Part shown: piece by piece, positions 9,160-17,980 of the stretch
Position numbering within the stretch: position 1 is the stretch's first letter
How the letters are laid out: each line of letters begins with the position of its first letter
NCBI GenBank assembly: GCA_963764825.1
Contig: CAVXUA010000003.1
Span: 1 to 64,000 of the forward strand
Source: JAZGGS01 sp963764825
GTDB taxonomy: Bacteria; Bacteroidota; Ignavibacteria; Ignavibacteriales; Ignavibacteriaceae
DNA: 64,000 bases
Reading direction: 5' to 3'
Position numbers and translations under genes: made by a program
The notes under the pieces: model-generated
Told to the model about the DNA's origin: nothing
Seen by the model: only the letters and a program-made list of their open reading frames with translations
The model's database searches: none

Positions 9160-10249
9160 ATGGAAAAAAGAATATATAACTTTAGCGCAGGTCCGGCAAT
9201 CTTACCGGAAGATGTTTTGAAAGAAGCACAGGAAAATTTAATGTCACTTCCTGATGTGGGGATGTCAGTCTTAGAAATAAGTCATCGCTCTAAATCCTTT
9301 GATGATATAATTAATCGGGCAAAGGCAGATATAAAAGCACTTCTAAATATTAGTGATGATTACGCTGTGCTTTTTTTACAGGGTGGTGCAAGTTTGCAGT
9401 TTTCTATGATCCCCTTAAACATCATGCCTCCAAAAAATAAGGCAGATTATATCAACACAGGTGCATGGTCTAAAAAAGCAATAAAAGAAGCAAAACGAGT
9501 GGGGGCTGTAAATGTTGCAGCTTCAACCGAGGAAACTACTTTTAACCGGATACCAAAGCAGGATGATTTAAAACTTAGATCCAGATGCTTCTTATGTTCA
9601 TTTTACCTCTAACAACACGATCTATGGTACACAATGGCAAACAGAACCTACTGTTGGTAATGTTCCTTTGGTTTGCGATGCATCCTCAGATATTCTACAC
9701 AAAAAAATTGATGTGAATAAATATGCCATTATCTATGCAGGTGCACAGAAGAATATGGGTCCTGCCGGTGTAACTATGGTAATATTTAGAAAAGATTTGT
9801 TGGAAAGATCTTCGGATAATCTGCATACTATGTTAAATTATAAAACTCATGTTGAAAAAGATTCTCTTTACAATACTCCAAACACTTTTGGAATATACAT
9901 AATCGGGTTGGTTGCTAAGTGGCTGTTAAATAATGGCGGACTTGATAAAATGTATGAAACCAATAAACATAAAGCCGGACTGCTTTATAAATTTATTGAT
10001 GAGAGCGGCGGATATTATAAAGGACATGCAGAAAAAGATAGTCGTTCATTAATGAACATTCCTTTCAATCTTCCAACTGAAGAATTAGAGAAAAAATTAA
10101 TTGCGGAAGCTCTTTCAGCGGGATTCAGCGGTTTGAAGGGACACAGGTCTGTTGGTGGTTTGAGAGCCTCTATTTATAATGCTTTCCCGACCAAGGGTGT
10201 AGAAGATCTTGTTTCCTTTATGAGGGATTTCCAAAAGAAAAACGGTTAA
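9160..10249 (+). CDS. serC: phosphoserine aminotransferase, interrupted by one frameshift
   Basis: SerC converts 3-phosphohydroxypyruvate to phosphoserine using pyridoxal phosphate. The first frame (9160-9612) carries the N-terminal RIYNFSAGPAILPE signature; the second continues to 10249 with the PLP-lysine motif IYAGAQKNMGPAG and the C-terminal GLKGHRSVGGLRAS. The shift lies at about 9568-9578 near an A4 run: ignoring one base there restores LDPDASYVHFTSNNTIYGT, the expected SerC sequence. Total length 1090 nt is 363 codons plus one base, as expected for one inserted base. The residues on both sides are well conserved, so an assembly error is more likely than a true pseudogene. Confidence 0.9.
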
Positions 10250-10258
10250 CAATAATTT

Positions 10259-10287
10259 AAGAGGGTTCTGGTTTACGGTGCCCTCTT
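10259..10287 (+). terminator. stem-loop after serC
   Basis: AAGAGGG (10259-10265) pairs with CCCTCTT (10281-10287) around a 15-base loop. There is no strong T tract, so termination is uncertain. The 3' arm ends about 18 bases before the ATG of the next gene. Confidence 0.35.
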
Positions 10288-10304
10288 ATCAAACCTGGTG
10301 GAAT

Positions 10305-10724
10305 ATGAAATATTTACTAGCATTGATATTCATAGCATTCTTTATAAACGGATGCAGTAAAGAAGAAGTAAAGCTTGAAGCTTTCAGCCCCGAATCTTTT
10401 GCCTTTGATATTGGAGACAGATGGGAAGTTAATGCGTTGGTTAATGTAAGAGGATTTGTACAGAAAGAAGCCGATGGAACTTTTTCAGCTTCTGTACAAT
10501 ACAGTGTTGATATGGTTACTCCTAACGAAAAAACAATCGCAAATATTTTTGAAGATGGCAAAGAGACGAAGCAAGAAGAAGAGATTGCTGATATTCCTTT
10601 GGAAGTTCAGTTTGAACTTGATTCAACTTATTCGGTTGGGGAATATAAATTAATAATTAATATCGAGGATAATTATTCAGAACAAACTACAGAAGCTATA
10701 ATAGAGTTCGATCTTACTGAATAG
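10305..10724 (+). CDS. small lipoprotein of unknown function
   Basis: A predicted 139-residue lipoprotein. It has a signal peptide MKYLLALIFIAFFINGC with the lipobox cysteine, then an acidic, beta-rich domain with no family I recognise. The frame is open from 10278, but the ATG at 10305 fits the signal peptide exactly. It follows serC with a hairpin between, and converges on the DUF2203 gene. The mature domain has the alternating hydrophobic pattern of an immunoglobulin-like fold, which is only a guess. Confidence 0.72.
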   Translation: MKYLLALIFIAFFINGCSKEEVKLEAFSPESFAFDIGDRWEVNALVNVRGFVQKEADGTFSASVQYSVDMVTPNEKTIANIFEDGKETKQEEEIADIPLEVQFELDSTYSVGEYKLIINIEDNYSEQTTEAIIEFDLTE

Positions 10725-10736
10725 AAGTTTGGTTAG

Positions 10737-11123
10737 TTATTCTTCAAAAAAATATTCTTCCGGAATTGGTTTGCGCCCGGCATAACCTTCTTGCATATCG
10801 TGGTAAAATCTGATATCATCTTCATCACTTTTCCAGCAAAGGAATACTTCCCTGTCATCAATAACCCCGGGAAAATCAACCAGTCCCAAAGTAAAATTCC
10901 AGTCTTTAAAAAAGCATCCTATTTCTTCCAGCTCTGAAAGAAAGCTTTCAATATCGGCGCCAAGTTTTTGAATATCAGGATCACTTTCAACCTTGCCGTT
11001 TAATTCTTCCGCTAAAAGCCGCATCTCCCTGCTTGTATCAAGAATATCCTTTACTATTTTTTTAACAAGGGGTAAAGTACGTCTTGCTTCAACGGGGGTA
11101 AAATATTTTGTTTCAGTAGTCAT
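10737..11123 (-). CDS. DUF2203 family protein
   Basis: A 128-residue cytosolic protein that matches the DUF2203 family pattern: an N-terminal helical part beginning YFTPVEARRTLPLVKKIV, then the conserved VDFPGVIDDREVFLCWK and IRFYHDMQEGYAGRKPIP segments. No function is established for the family. It is convergent with the small lipoprotein gene, 12 bases apart. About 190 bases of AT-rich sequence separate it from the divergent thioredoxin-like gene. Confidence 0.85.
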   Translation of the reverse strand: MTTETKYFTPVEARRTLPLVKKIVKDILDTSREMRLLAEELNGKVESDPDIQKLGADIESFLSELEEIGCFFKDWNFTLGLVDFPGVIDDREVFLCWKSDEDDIRFYHDMQEGYAGRKPIPEEYFFEE

Positions 11124-11310
11124 CCTAAAAAACCTGGTATTTATTTACTTGCTAAGTTTATCATAATTATCGAATAAAAAAAGAATATTATCCGACACAA
11201 ATATACTATTATTGTCAAAATTGTGATTTTCATCTCACCAGTTGAATCGAATATTCTCCTATTTACTCTAATTCATAACTATTATAGTTTTTCTCCATTT
11301 CAGTAATAAA

Positions 11311-11916
11311 ATGAAAGAAATAGTAATGACATTAAAATTTTTACAAGACAAAATTCCTAACAGCGGAATGAGTTACGAAGAGTATAAAAGGCTTTTTGCA
11401 GATGAGGTTAAAAATCCGCTTGGTGTGGATGAAAAAAATAATTATGATATTATAAAACTTAATTTATCCAGGAGTGCCAGAGTTGAAAAACAGTTTGCTC
11501 CTTCGGATGAACTAATCGAAGCTCTCAATAAAATTAGTACTCCTCAACTTTGGATTGTGCTAACCGAATCGTGGTGCGGAGACTCTGCACAAAACCTACC
11601 CGTCATAGCGAAAATTTCCGAATTAAGTAAAAACATAGACTTAAGAATTCTGCTTAGAGATTCGAACCTAGAATTAATGGATCAGTATCTTACTAATGGA
11701 ACGCGTAGCATTCCAAAGCTAATTGCTTTTGATGAAGATGGTAAAGAATTATTCCTCTGGGGTGCAAGACCAGTAGCAGCACAGCAACTAATTAATGAAC
11801 TTAAAGAAAGGGGGCTGCAAAAAAATGAGTGGTTAATAGAGCTGCATAAATGGTATGCGAATAACCGTGGGAAGGAGATTGTAAAAGAGCTGTTAGAGTT
11901 ACTGAAAAACTTGTAA
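11311..11916 (+). CDS. thioredoxin-family protein with single active-site cysteine
   Basis: A 201-residue cytosolic protein with a thioredoxin-like fold. The redox-site position reads LTESWCGDSAQN, so only one cysteine is present (WCGDS rather than WCGPC), as in the family of thioredoxin-like proteins with this motif. The conserved cis-proline region is TRSIPKLIAFDEDGKELFLWGARP. No signal peptide is seen. The start may be the ATG at 11311 or the one at 11326; neither has a strong ribosome-binding site. The single cysteine argues for a thiol-binding or peroxidase-like role rather than a disulfide oxidoreductase. Confidence 0.8.
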   Translation: MKEIVMTLKFLQDKIPNSGMSYEEYKRLFADEVKNPLGVDEKNNYDIIKLNLSRSARVEKQFAPSDELIEALNKISTPQLWIVLTESWCGDSAQNLPVIAKISELSKNIDLRILLRDSNLELMDQYLTNGTRSIPKLIAFDEDGKELFLWGARPVAAQQLINELKERGLQKNEWLIELHKWYANNRGKEIVKELLELLKNL

Positions 11917-12003
11917 TAAAAGCTAATTTTAACTTGATAATTATCTCTTTTTATGCCAATTTATACAAGGAATATAATTTCAGGCATCTAAAAGGAGGCT
12001 GTA

Positions 12004-12948
12004 ATGGAAAACGGAAGTGAACTAAACATTGTTTTTGGTACGGGTCCGCTTGGTTATGCCGTTGCAGAGGAACTACTGAAAAAAGGTAAAACCGTAAGAA
12101 TGATTAACAGAGGGAGTAAAACAGATTTACCCACTGGCGCCGTTCTCATAAGAGCAGATGCTGAAGACCGGGAACGAACCAGAGAAATTTGTAAAGATGC
12201 TAAAGTAGTATATCATTGTGCAATGCCTCCCTACACCCAATGGAAAGAACTTTTCCCACCTCTCACAATCGGAATTATGGAAGGGGCTGCTTCGGCAAAC
12301 GCAAAACTTATTTACGCCGATAATCTTTACATGTACGGTTACACTGAAATTCCTATTAATGAAAACACACCTAACAATCCTTTGGGAACAAAGGGAACAA
12401 TTAGGGGAGAAATGAGTGATAATCTTCTTGCTGCACATAAAGAAGGTAAAGTTAAAGTTTCAATTGGAAGAGCATCTGATTTTTACGGACCGCGAGTTAT
12501 AGCTTCTATCCTTGGTGAAAGAGTTTTTAATCCCGCTTTAAAGGGGAAAACAATCAGAATGATTGGAAATATTGATGTTCCTCATTCTTATATTTATATA
12601 AAAGATTTCGCGAAAGGACTGGTAACTCTTGGTAAGGAACCAAACGCTTCAGGAGAAGTTTGGCATATACCGGCTGCGGAAGCTTTAACAACCAGGGAAT
12701 TGCTACATCTTATCTTTAACGAGACGAAGAAAACGCCAAAAGTCCAAACGACCTCACCATTTATTACAAACTTACTCTCTAAGTTTAATCCTATAATTAA
12801 AGAGCTAAGAGAAGTTATGCCAACCTATGAAAATCCCTACCAGGTTGACTATGGTAAATTTGAGAAATCGTTCGGCAATCCTTCAACCCCACACAGGGAA
12901 GCAATAAGTGAAACAGTTAAGTGGTATAAGAATAATTACCGGGCATAA
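12004..12948 (+). CDS. NAD(P)-binding epimerase/dehydratase-like protein
   Basis: A 314-residue atypical short-chain dehydrogenase with a Rossmann N-terminus. The nucleotide-binding glycine motif is FGTGPLGYAVAEEL. The segment IYADNLYMYGY and the later GRASDFYGPRV match extended-SDR/NAD-dependent epimerase proteins, but no canonical YxxxK catalytic pair is apparent. The start is supported by a near-perfect Shine-Dalgarno AAAGGAGG a few bases upstream. Substrate unknown. It lies about 90 bases after the thioredoxin-like gene on the same strand. Confidence 0.83.
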   Translation: MENGSELNIVFGTGPLGYAVAEELLKKGKTVRMINRGSKTDLPTGAVLIRADAEDRERTREICKDAKVVYHCAMPPYTQWKELFPPLTIGIMEGAASANAKLIYADNLYMYGYTEIPINENTPNNPLGTKGTIRGEMSDNLLAAHKEGKVKVSIGRASDFYGPRVIASILGERVFNPALKGKTIRMIGNIDVPHSYIYIKDFAKGLVTLGKEPNASGEVWHIPAAEALTTRELLHLIFNETKKTPKVQTTSPFITNLLSKFNPIIKELREVMPTYENPYQVDYGKFEKSFGNPSTPHREAISETVKWYKNNYRA

Positions 12949-13099
12949 CCACATTTTTACCGCTTTGCGTATCCTCCCTAACCAAAATCATCAAAATTAA
13001 AATGCTGGAAACATGTGGGTTTTAGCACAATTGTTGCTAATTTGCATTGTAATTTATAATAAATATTAAACGAACAAAACATCTGGAAAGGGGTTCTTC

Positions 13100-14587
13100 A
13101 TGAAAAAACTGGTACTAACTTTAATGTTTTCTTTCCTTACTTTACAAGGGACCTTACTATCCCAAACACCTATAATTCAAGAGATAATAAATCAGACAAA
13201 TATAGATTCCTTAATCTTTTTTGTAGAGGAACTATCTGGTGAAGTTCAAACAAATATCAACGGATCACCATACACAATTGTTTCAAGGCATAAGAATAAT
13301 CCAAGTAATGATAAAGCTGCCGATTACATTCAACAAAAACTTGAATCTTATGGGTTAACTGTTTACAACCAGTCGTTCAGCAGTAGCGGCAGAAATGTTT
13401 ATGGTGTACAAACAGGAACTACTTTCCCAAATCAAAAGTATATGATTTGCGCGCACTATGACGATATGCCTTCGGGAACTACAGCTCCGGGTGCTGATGA
13501 TAATGCCAGTGGAACTGCTGCTGTTATCGAAGCAGCAAGAATCATTTCACAATACACTTCCGAATACACTATTATATATGCTTTGTGGGATGAAGAAGAA
13601 CAAGGTTTAGTTGGAAGTGATCATTATGCAACGCTGGCCGCTGCTGCAGGTGATTCTATAATGGGAGTTGTTAATCTTGATATGATTGCATGGGATTCCG
13701 ACAACAATAATATTGCAGATCTTCACACAAGATCAGTTGGAACATCGCTTTATTTGAAAGATAAAATGCTTGAAGTGAACACTCTTTATAATCTTGGATT
13801 AAATATCGATATTAAAAATCCAGGCAGCACGTACAGTGATCATGCTTCATTTTGGTTTAACAACTTCGGAGCAATATTACTTATTGAAGATGGTTCTGAT
13901 TTTAATGCTTTCTACCATACAACGAACGATTTAGTAACTCATTTCAATCAACCATATTTTTTAAAGATGAGCATGGCTTCCTTTGGCACACTTGCAACAT
14001 TAGCAAACGTTTCTGGAACAGTTCCTGTAGAACTTGCAAGCTTTTCTGCTTCGGTTATTCAGGGTAGAATAATGTTAGAATGGACTACAGCTTCCGAATT
14101 AAATAATAATGGTTTCGAAATTGAGCGTTCTGTTGATGGCAGCGCATTTGTAACTATCGGATTTGTTGAGGGAAAAGGAACTACAACCGAGGTCAATTTT
14201 TATTCGTTCGATGATCTATCCCCACTCACCGAAAATAATACTGTCTATTACAGGTTAAAACAAGTTGATTTTGATGGAAAGTTCAGTTATAGCAAAACAA
14301 TAAATGTAGAATTTAATATGCTGGAAGATTTTGTGCTTAAACAGAACTACCCAAATCCGTTTAACCCATCAACTATAGTTGAATATAATATCCGGGAAGC
14401 AGGATTAGTTTCACTTAAAGTTTATGATGTGCTTGGTAAAGAAGTTGCAACTCTTGTTAATGAAGACAAAGCAGTCGGGACTCATAATGTAACTTTTGAT
14501 GCACGTAATCTTCCAAGTGGTGTTTACTTCTATACAATTAAGGCAGGGAATTTTATAAGTACAAAGAAAATGATGCTGGCAAAATAA
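13100..14587 (+). CDS. secreted M28 family metallopeptidase, T9SS cargo
   Basis: A 495-residue exported zinc aminopeptidase-like protein. A signal peptide (residues 1-21) is followed by an M28 domain with all expected metal or catalytic residues: His119 and the AHYDD motif, Asp133 in GADDNASG, Glu165/166 in WDEEEQG, Asp194 in NLDMIAWD, and His248 in SDHASFW. Residues about 310-410 form a fibronectin-like domain of the LEWTTASELNNNGFEIER type. The last 85 residues are a T9SS type A sorting domain (NYPNPFNPST ... STKKMMLAK). The start has an AAAGGGG-like ribosome site. It is the first of a tandem pair with the gene at 14868. Confidence 0.93.
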   Translation: MKKLVLTLMFSFLTLQGTLLSQTPIIQEIINQTNIDSLIFFVEELSGEVQTNINGSPYTIVSRHKNNPSNDKAADYIQQKLESYGLTVYNQSFSSSGRNVYGVQTGTTFPNQKYMICAHYDDMPSGTTAPGADDNASGTAAVIEAARIISQYTSEYTIIYALWDEEEQGLVGSDHYATLAAAAGDSIMGVVNLDMIAWDSDNNNIADLHTRSVGTSLYLKDKMLEVNTLYNLGLNIDIKNPGSTYSDHASFWFNNFGAILLIEDGSDFNAFYHTTNDLVTHFNQPYFLKMSMASFGTLATLANVSGTVPVELASFSASVIQGRIMLEWTTASELNNNGFEIERSVDGSAFVTIGFVEGKGTTTEVNFYSFDDLSPLTENNTVYYRLKQVDFDGKFSYSKTINVEFNMLEDFVLKQNYPNPFNPSTIVEYNIREAGLVSLKVYDVLGKEVATLVNEDKAVGTHNVTFDARNLPSGVYFYTIKAGNFISTKKMMLAK

Positions 14588-14652
14588 AAAATTCATCTCC
14601 TGTGTTCTTCTAACGGGATGAAGGAATTGATTTTACTGAAGAGCTTTGTTAA

Positions 14653-14703
14653 GTGTGGCATTCACCATAATGCCGAAAGGTTAATTACGGGGAATTGCCA
14701 CAC
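14653..14703. repeat. inverted repeat between the tandem M28 genes
   Basis: GTGTGGCA (14653-14660) is the perfect complement of TGCCACAC (14696-14703). A nested stem GGCATT (14657-14662) / AATGCC (14669-14674) shares its left arm, so two alternative hairpins are possible. There is no T tract. It could be a remnant palindromic repeat or an mRNA-stabilising structure in the gap between the two peptidase genes. Confidence 0.45.
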
Positions 14704-14867
14704 GATATTTTATGAGGAATGAGAATAGCCTCCAAAATCCGACCATCCTGCCATTACAATGCCCGGAAGAAATAATATGTGGTCTTTCGTGTTAAATGTT
14801 GCTAATTTAGAAGTAATAGATTATCAATTAATATATAAACAATCTAAAAACATAAAAGGGATTTTCT

Positions 14868-16949
14868 ATGAAGAAACTACTACCTATTATTCTAATTTCA
14901 TTTTTAATTTTCCAAAACATCTCATACTCTCAATCACCTGTAGTTCAATCAATAATCAATCAAACAAACCTTGATTCTCTAATATTCTTTGTTGAAGAAC
15001 TTTCAGGAGAAGTACAAACAACAATTGGGGGAACACCCTATACAATTGTTTCAAGGCATAAGAATCAACCCAGTAATGATAAAGCTGCTGATTATATTGA
15101 ACAAAAACTGGAATATTATGGCTTAGACGTTTACAACCAATCATTCAGTTCATCCGGCAGAAACGTGTATGGAATACTAACCGGCACAGAATTTCCAAAT
15201 CAAAGCTGGATGATTTGTGCACATTATGATGATATGCCCAGCGGATCTACTGCTCCGGGGGCTGACGATAATGCAAGCGGTACTGCAGCAGTGCTAGAAG
15301 CTGCAAGAATTTTATCCCAGGAATCTTTTCCTTATACAATAATATTTGCTCTTTGGGATGAAGAAGAGCAGGGATTGGTAGGAAGTAACTACTACTCTGA
15401 TCAGGCGGCTGCAAATGGTGATTCGATACTTGGTGTGATAAATCTTGATATGATAGCGTGGGATTCGGACAATGATGATGTTGCAGAAATTCACACAAGG
15501 TCTGTTGGTAATTCGTATAATATTAAAGACAAAATGGTTGAGGTTAATTCTGTTTATAATATTGATCTTACTTTGCAGATAGATGATCCGGGAACTACTG
15601 CCAGTGATCACGCTGCTTTTTGGTCTAACGGTTTTGGTGCTATTTTGTTGATTGAGGATTGGCAGGACTTTAATGCCTACTATCACACAACGAACGATTT
15701 GGTTACTCATTTCGATCAACCCTATTACCATTTAATGAGCAAACTTGCAATTGGTACGCTAGCCACGTTTGCGCTCAATCTTGATCTTAAAATATTACAC
15801 ACTCCTATTGCTTCAAGAGATAATACAAACGATATAGAGACCTCTGCAAATATTGTTACAGGGCTTGATATCGGCATAGGGCAAAATGCACCACGATTAT
15901 ACTACCGCCTTGATACGGGAACCGGTTGGACTGAGTTTTATCAAGTTGTAGGAATTCTTGCCGAAGCAAGCGGAGCTTATAATTTTACTATTCCGGGTCA
16001 ATCCCTGGGAACAATTGTACAATATTACCTTGCAGCGCAGGATGAAAATTCATCAATAGTTACAACCTTACCTGTTGGCGGTGGTGGATTTGCACCTCCC
16101 GGCAGCACACCTCCTGGATCCTTCTTCCAATTCTTTATAGCTACTGAAAGTATCGCATTTAGCGATAGTACTTCTTCGCTCGATAACTGGGCATCTTCCG
16201 GTGGGTGGAATACAACCGGCACAAAATATACTTCTGCTCCGTATTCTTTCACTGATTCACCGAGTGGAAGTTATCCCAGTAACTCAAGTGCAGCATTAAC
16301 ACTTAATAACACAGTTAGTTTAAGCGGATATCTTGGTGCAACGCTTGAATTTCAAACACAATGGGATATTGAGGATAATTGGGATTACGCACAGGTTCTT
16401 ATATCTTTAAATAATGGTAGTACCTGGGAGCCGCTAGAAGGACAGTACACAAATCCTGGAACAGGTTCATTTCAACCAAACGGTGAACCGCTATACGATG
16501 GTGCTCAAACTAGCTGGGTAAAAGAGATCATCAATCTAAGCAATTACATCAACGAAGAAATAAAATTAAAATTTTTACTGATGTCTGACGGCTTAATAGA
16601 AGAAGATGGAATATATGTAGATGATATTAACGTTATTGTTTTCGAAGAAGCACCAACAAGTGAAGAAGAGATATCCACAGTAGCTCTGACATATTCACTT
16701 GAGCAAAACTATCCCAACCCATTTAATCCTTCCACTAAGATAGAATATAAAATTCAGGAAGCAGGATTAGTTTCGCTTAAAGTTTATGATGTGCTGGGTA
16801 AAGAAGTGGCAAATCTTGTTAACGAAGCAAAAGCAGTTGGAAATCACAACGTAACTTTCGAGGCGGGAAATTTGCCGAGCGGTATATATTTCTATACAAT
16901 TAAAGCAGGAAAATTTATAAACACCAAGAAAATGATTCTGGTTAAGTAG
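14868..16949 (+). CDS. secreted M28 family metallopeptidase with extra domains, T9SS cargo
   Basis: A 693-residue paralog of the preceding peptidase, very similar over the signal peptide and M28 domain. The same ligand motifs are present: CAHYDDMPSG, GADDNASG, WDEEEQG, NLDMIAWD and SDHAAFW. It differs after the peptidase: residues about 310-435 form a beta-rich linker domain, and about 440-600 a jelly-roll-like domain (WDIEDNWDYAQVLIS, DGIYVDDINV) of the type found in immune-inhibitor-A-like peptidases. The chain ends in a T9SS sorting domain. A strong intrinsic terminator follows. The pair arose by tandem duplication, with the downstream copy gaining or keeping the extra domains. Confidence 0.92.
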   Translation: MKKLLPIILISFLIFQNISYSQSPVVQSIINQTNLDSLIFFVEELSGEVQTTIGGTPYTIVSRHKNQPSNDKAADYIEQKLEYYGLDVYNQSFSSSGRNVYGILTGTEFPNQSWMICAHYDDMPSGSTAPGADDNASGTAAVLEAARILSQESFPYTIIFALWDEEEQGLVGSNYYSDQAAANGDSILGVINLDMIAWDSDNDDVAEIHTRSVGNSYNIKDKMVEVNSVYNIDLTLQIDDPGTTASDHAAFWSNGFGAILLIEDWQDFNAYYHTTNDLVTHFDQPYYHLMSKLAIGTLATFALNLDLKILHTPIASRDNTNDIETSANIVTGLDIGIGQNAPRLYYRLDTGTGWTEFYQVVGILAEASGAYNFTIPGQSLGTIVQYYLAAQDENSSIVTTLPVGGGGFAPPGSTPPGSFFQFFIATESIAFSDSTSSLDNWASSGGWNTTGTKYTSAPYSFTDSPSGSYPSNSSAALTLNNTVSLSGYLGATLEFQTQWDIEDNWDYAQVLISLNNGSTWEPLEGQYTNPGTGSFQPNGEPLYDGAQTSWVKEIINLSNYINEEIKLKFLLMSDGLIEEDGIYVDDINVIVFEEAPTSEEEISTVALTYSLEQNYPNPFNPSTKIEYKIQEAGLVSLKVYDVLGKEVANLVNEAKAVGNHNVTFEAGNLPSGIYFYTIKAGKFINTKKMILVK

Positions 16950-16983
16950 ATTCGAAAACTTTAATACAAGTTATTTAAACTTA

Positions 16984-17010
16984 AGGCGATCAAAACAGAT
17001 CGCCTTTTTT
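16984..17010 (+). terminator. intrinsic terminator after the second M28 gene
   Basis: GGCGATC (16985-16991) pairs perfectly with GATCGCC (16998-17004) around a six-base loop, followed by six T residues (17005-17010). It lies 35 bases after the M28 stop codon. The convergent haem-protein gene ends within the same tract (17009). Confidence 0.9.
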
Positions 17011-17596
17011 ATTCAATAAGTTTTTTTATGGAGATAGCACCTCTTAAATCACCTGGTTTGTAATCGTGTGCTTTACCTTTTGGATAACGTTCTCTTATTT
17101 TTCTCCTTATTTCTTTCTGCATAGAGCTAAGGTTACCATGACAGTTTAGACATTCTGGTTGAATCAAAATTGGTTTCATATATCTCAGGTAAGTAAATCC
17201 ACCCTCGTCAACAAGTTCTGCTCGGTCCGTTTTGGCATCAAGCTTATTGTTCTCCAACATTTCATGGAAACTATTCAATACAGATTGTTCGTAATCATCC
17301 GGAAAGTTATTCTCATTCCTATTTCTAAATGAAACCCTTTGGATAAACACCCCTCTTTGCAATCCAAATTCATTCGTTAATATCTGCGCTGTATCTGAGC
17401 AAACATCTAAAGCACTTAGAGCACCATTGGTTTGTACCTGGTCAATTAAAATGCTTTTCAGCTTGCCCATAAAATCTGCCGCGGTAGTACGCATCTGCTC
17501 TTTTTGCTCCTCAGTAACTTCCGTTTCCCTATCAGAGCAGTTAATAAAAAATAAAGAGAAAACAACAACTGCGGATAAAAATATTTTATTATTCAT
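17009..17596 (-). CDS. Tll0287-like (DUF3365) haem-binding sensor lipoprotein
   Basis: A 195-residue predicted lipoprotein of the Tll0287-like/DUF3365 family, which are c-type haem sensor-like domains. The single haem site is CLNCH within QPECLNCHG, and the C-terminal half carries the conserved KAHDYKPGDLRGAISI. The signal peptide ends in FFINC, a lipobox. The frame is open upstream to 17629, but the ATG at 17596 is preceded by GGGAGGAAC, a strong Shine-Dalgarno, and fits the signal peptide. It probably acts in the periplasm; the ligand or partner is unknown. No cytochrome maturation gene is in the window. Confidence 0.87.
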   Translation of the reverse strand: MNNKIFLSAVVVFSLFFINCSDRETEVTEEQKEQMRTTAADFMGKLKSILIDQVQTNGALSALDVCSDTAQILTNEFGLQRGVFIQRVSFRNRNENNFPDDYEQSVLNSFHEMLENNKLDAKTDRAELVDEGGFTYLRYMKPILIQPECLNCHGNLSSMQKEIRRKIRERYPKGKAHDYKPGDLRGAISIKKLIE

Positions 17597-17980
17597 ATTA
17601 AGTTCCTCCCTTATGTGTAAAATAACCAATTAAATTATATCAATCCATTAAATAAGAATTACGTAAAAATCGCATCGATTATGAAATATTGTGCTTTCAA
17701 AATATATCTGCTTAAAAGCCCATCTTTTATGGACTTTTATTTTTCTGGGTAATTTTTTAATTAAACTTATATATTATTTTGATTAATGTGTTATTTTATA
17801 ATGTGAACACAGAGCACTATTATTGCATTAAGTGGGAACTTTTCCAGACCACTTTTTTAAAGTGAAACATCAGACTTTCCATTACTAATTTTATGTGAAA
17901 TACTTTTGAACATAGGATTTAAATTTAACCTCATCTGAAGCTTTACCATGAATTACATTTTTCAACTTAAGGAATTTTAA
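17597..17980. other. gene-free region upstream of arylsulfotransferase-like gene
   Basis: About 380 bases without a credible ORF, separating the divergent haem-lipoprotein and arylsulfotransferase-like genes. It presumably holds both promoters. The only clear structure is a terminator-like hairpin at 17830-17858 on the plus strand (listed separately). The rest is AT-rich and I see no confident promoter box. Confidence 0.5.
17830..17858 (+). terminator. orphan intrinsic-terminator-like hairpin
   Basis: AAGTGG (17830-17835) pairs with CCACTT (17849-17854), with further GAA/TTC pairing inside, followed by a T6 run (17853-17858). It points along the plus strand 120 bases before the ATG at 17981 and has no plus-strand gene in front of it. 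It could therefore end a short leader transcript or small RNA, or act as an attenuator. Confidence 0.5.

Noticed and set aside
9568..9578. Programmed frameshifting in serC
   Set aside because: No slippery heptamer plus downstream structure was evident, and similar indels occur in unrelated genes of the window, so error is simpler.
11198..11205. TATATTTG box resembling a Bacteroidota -7 element upstream of DUF2203 (minus strand)
   Set aside because: The only TTTG-like partner lies about 10 bases away instead of about 19, so the pair does not meet the consensus.
15312..15731. 139-residue ORF opposite the second M28 gene
   Set aside because: Antisense to the conserved peptidase domain with no recognisable motif.
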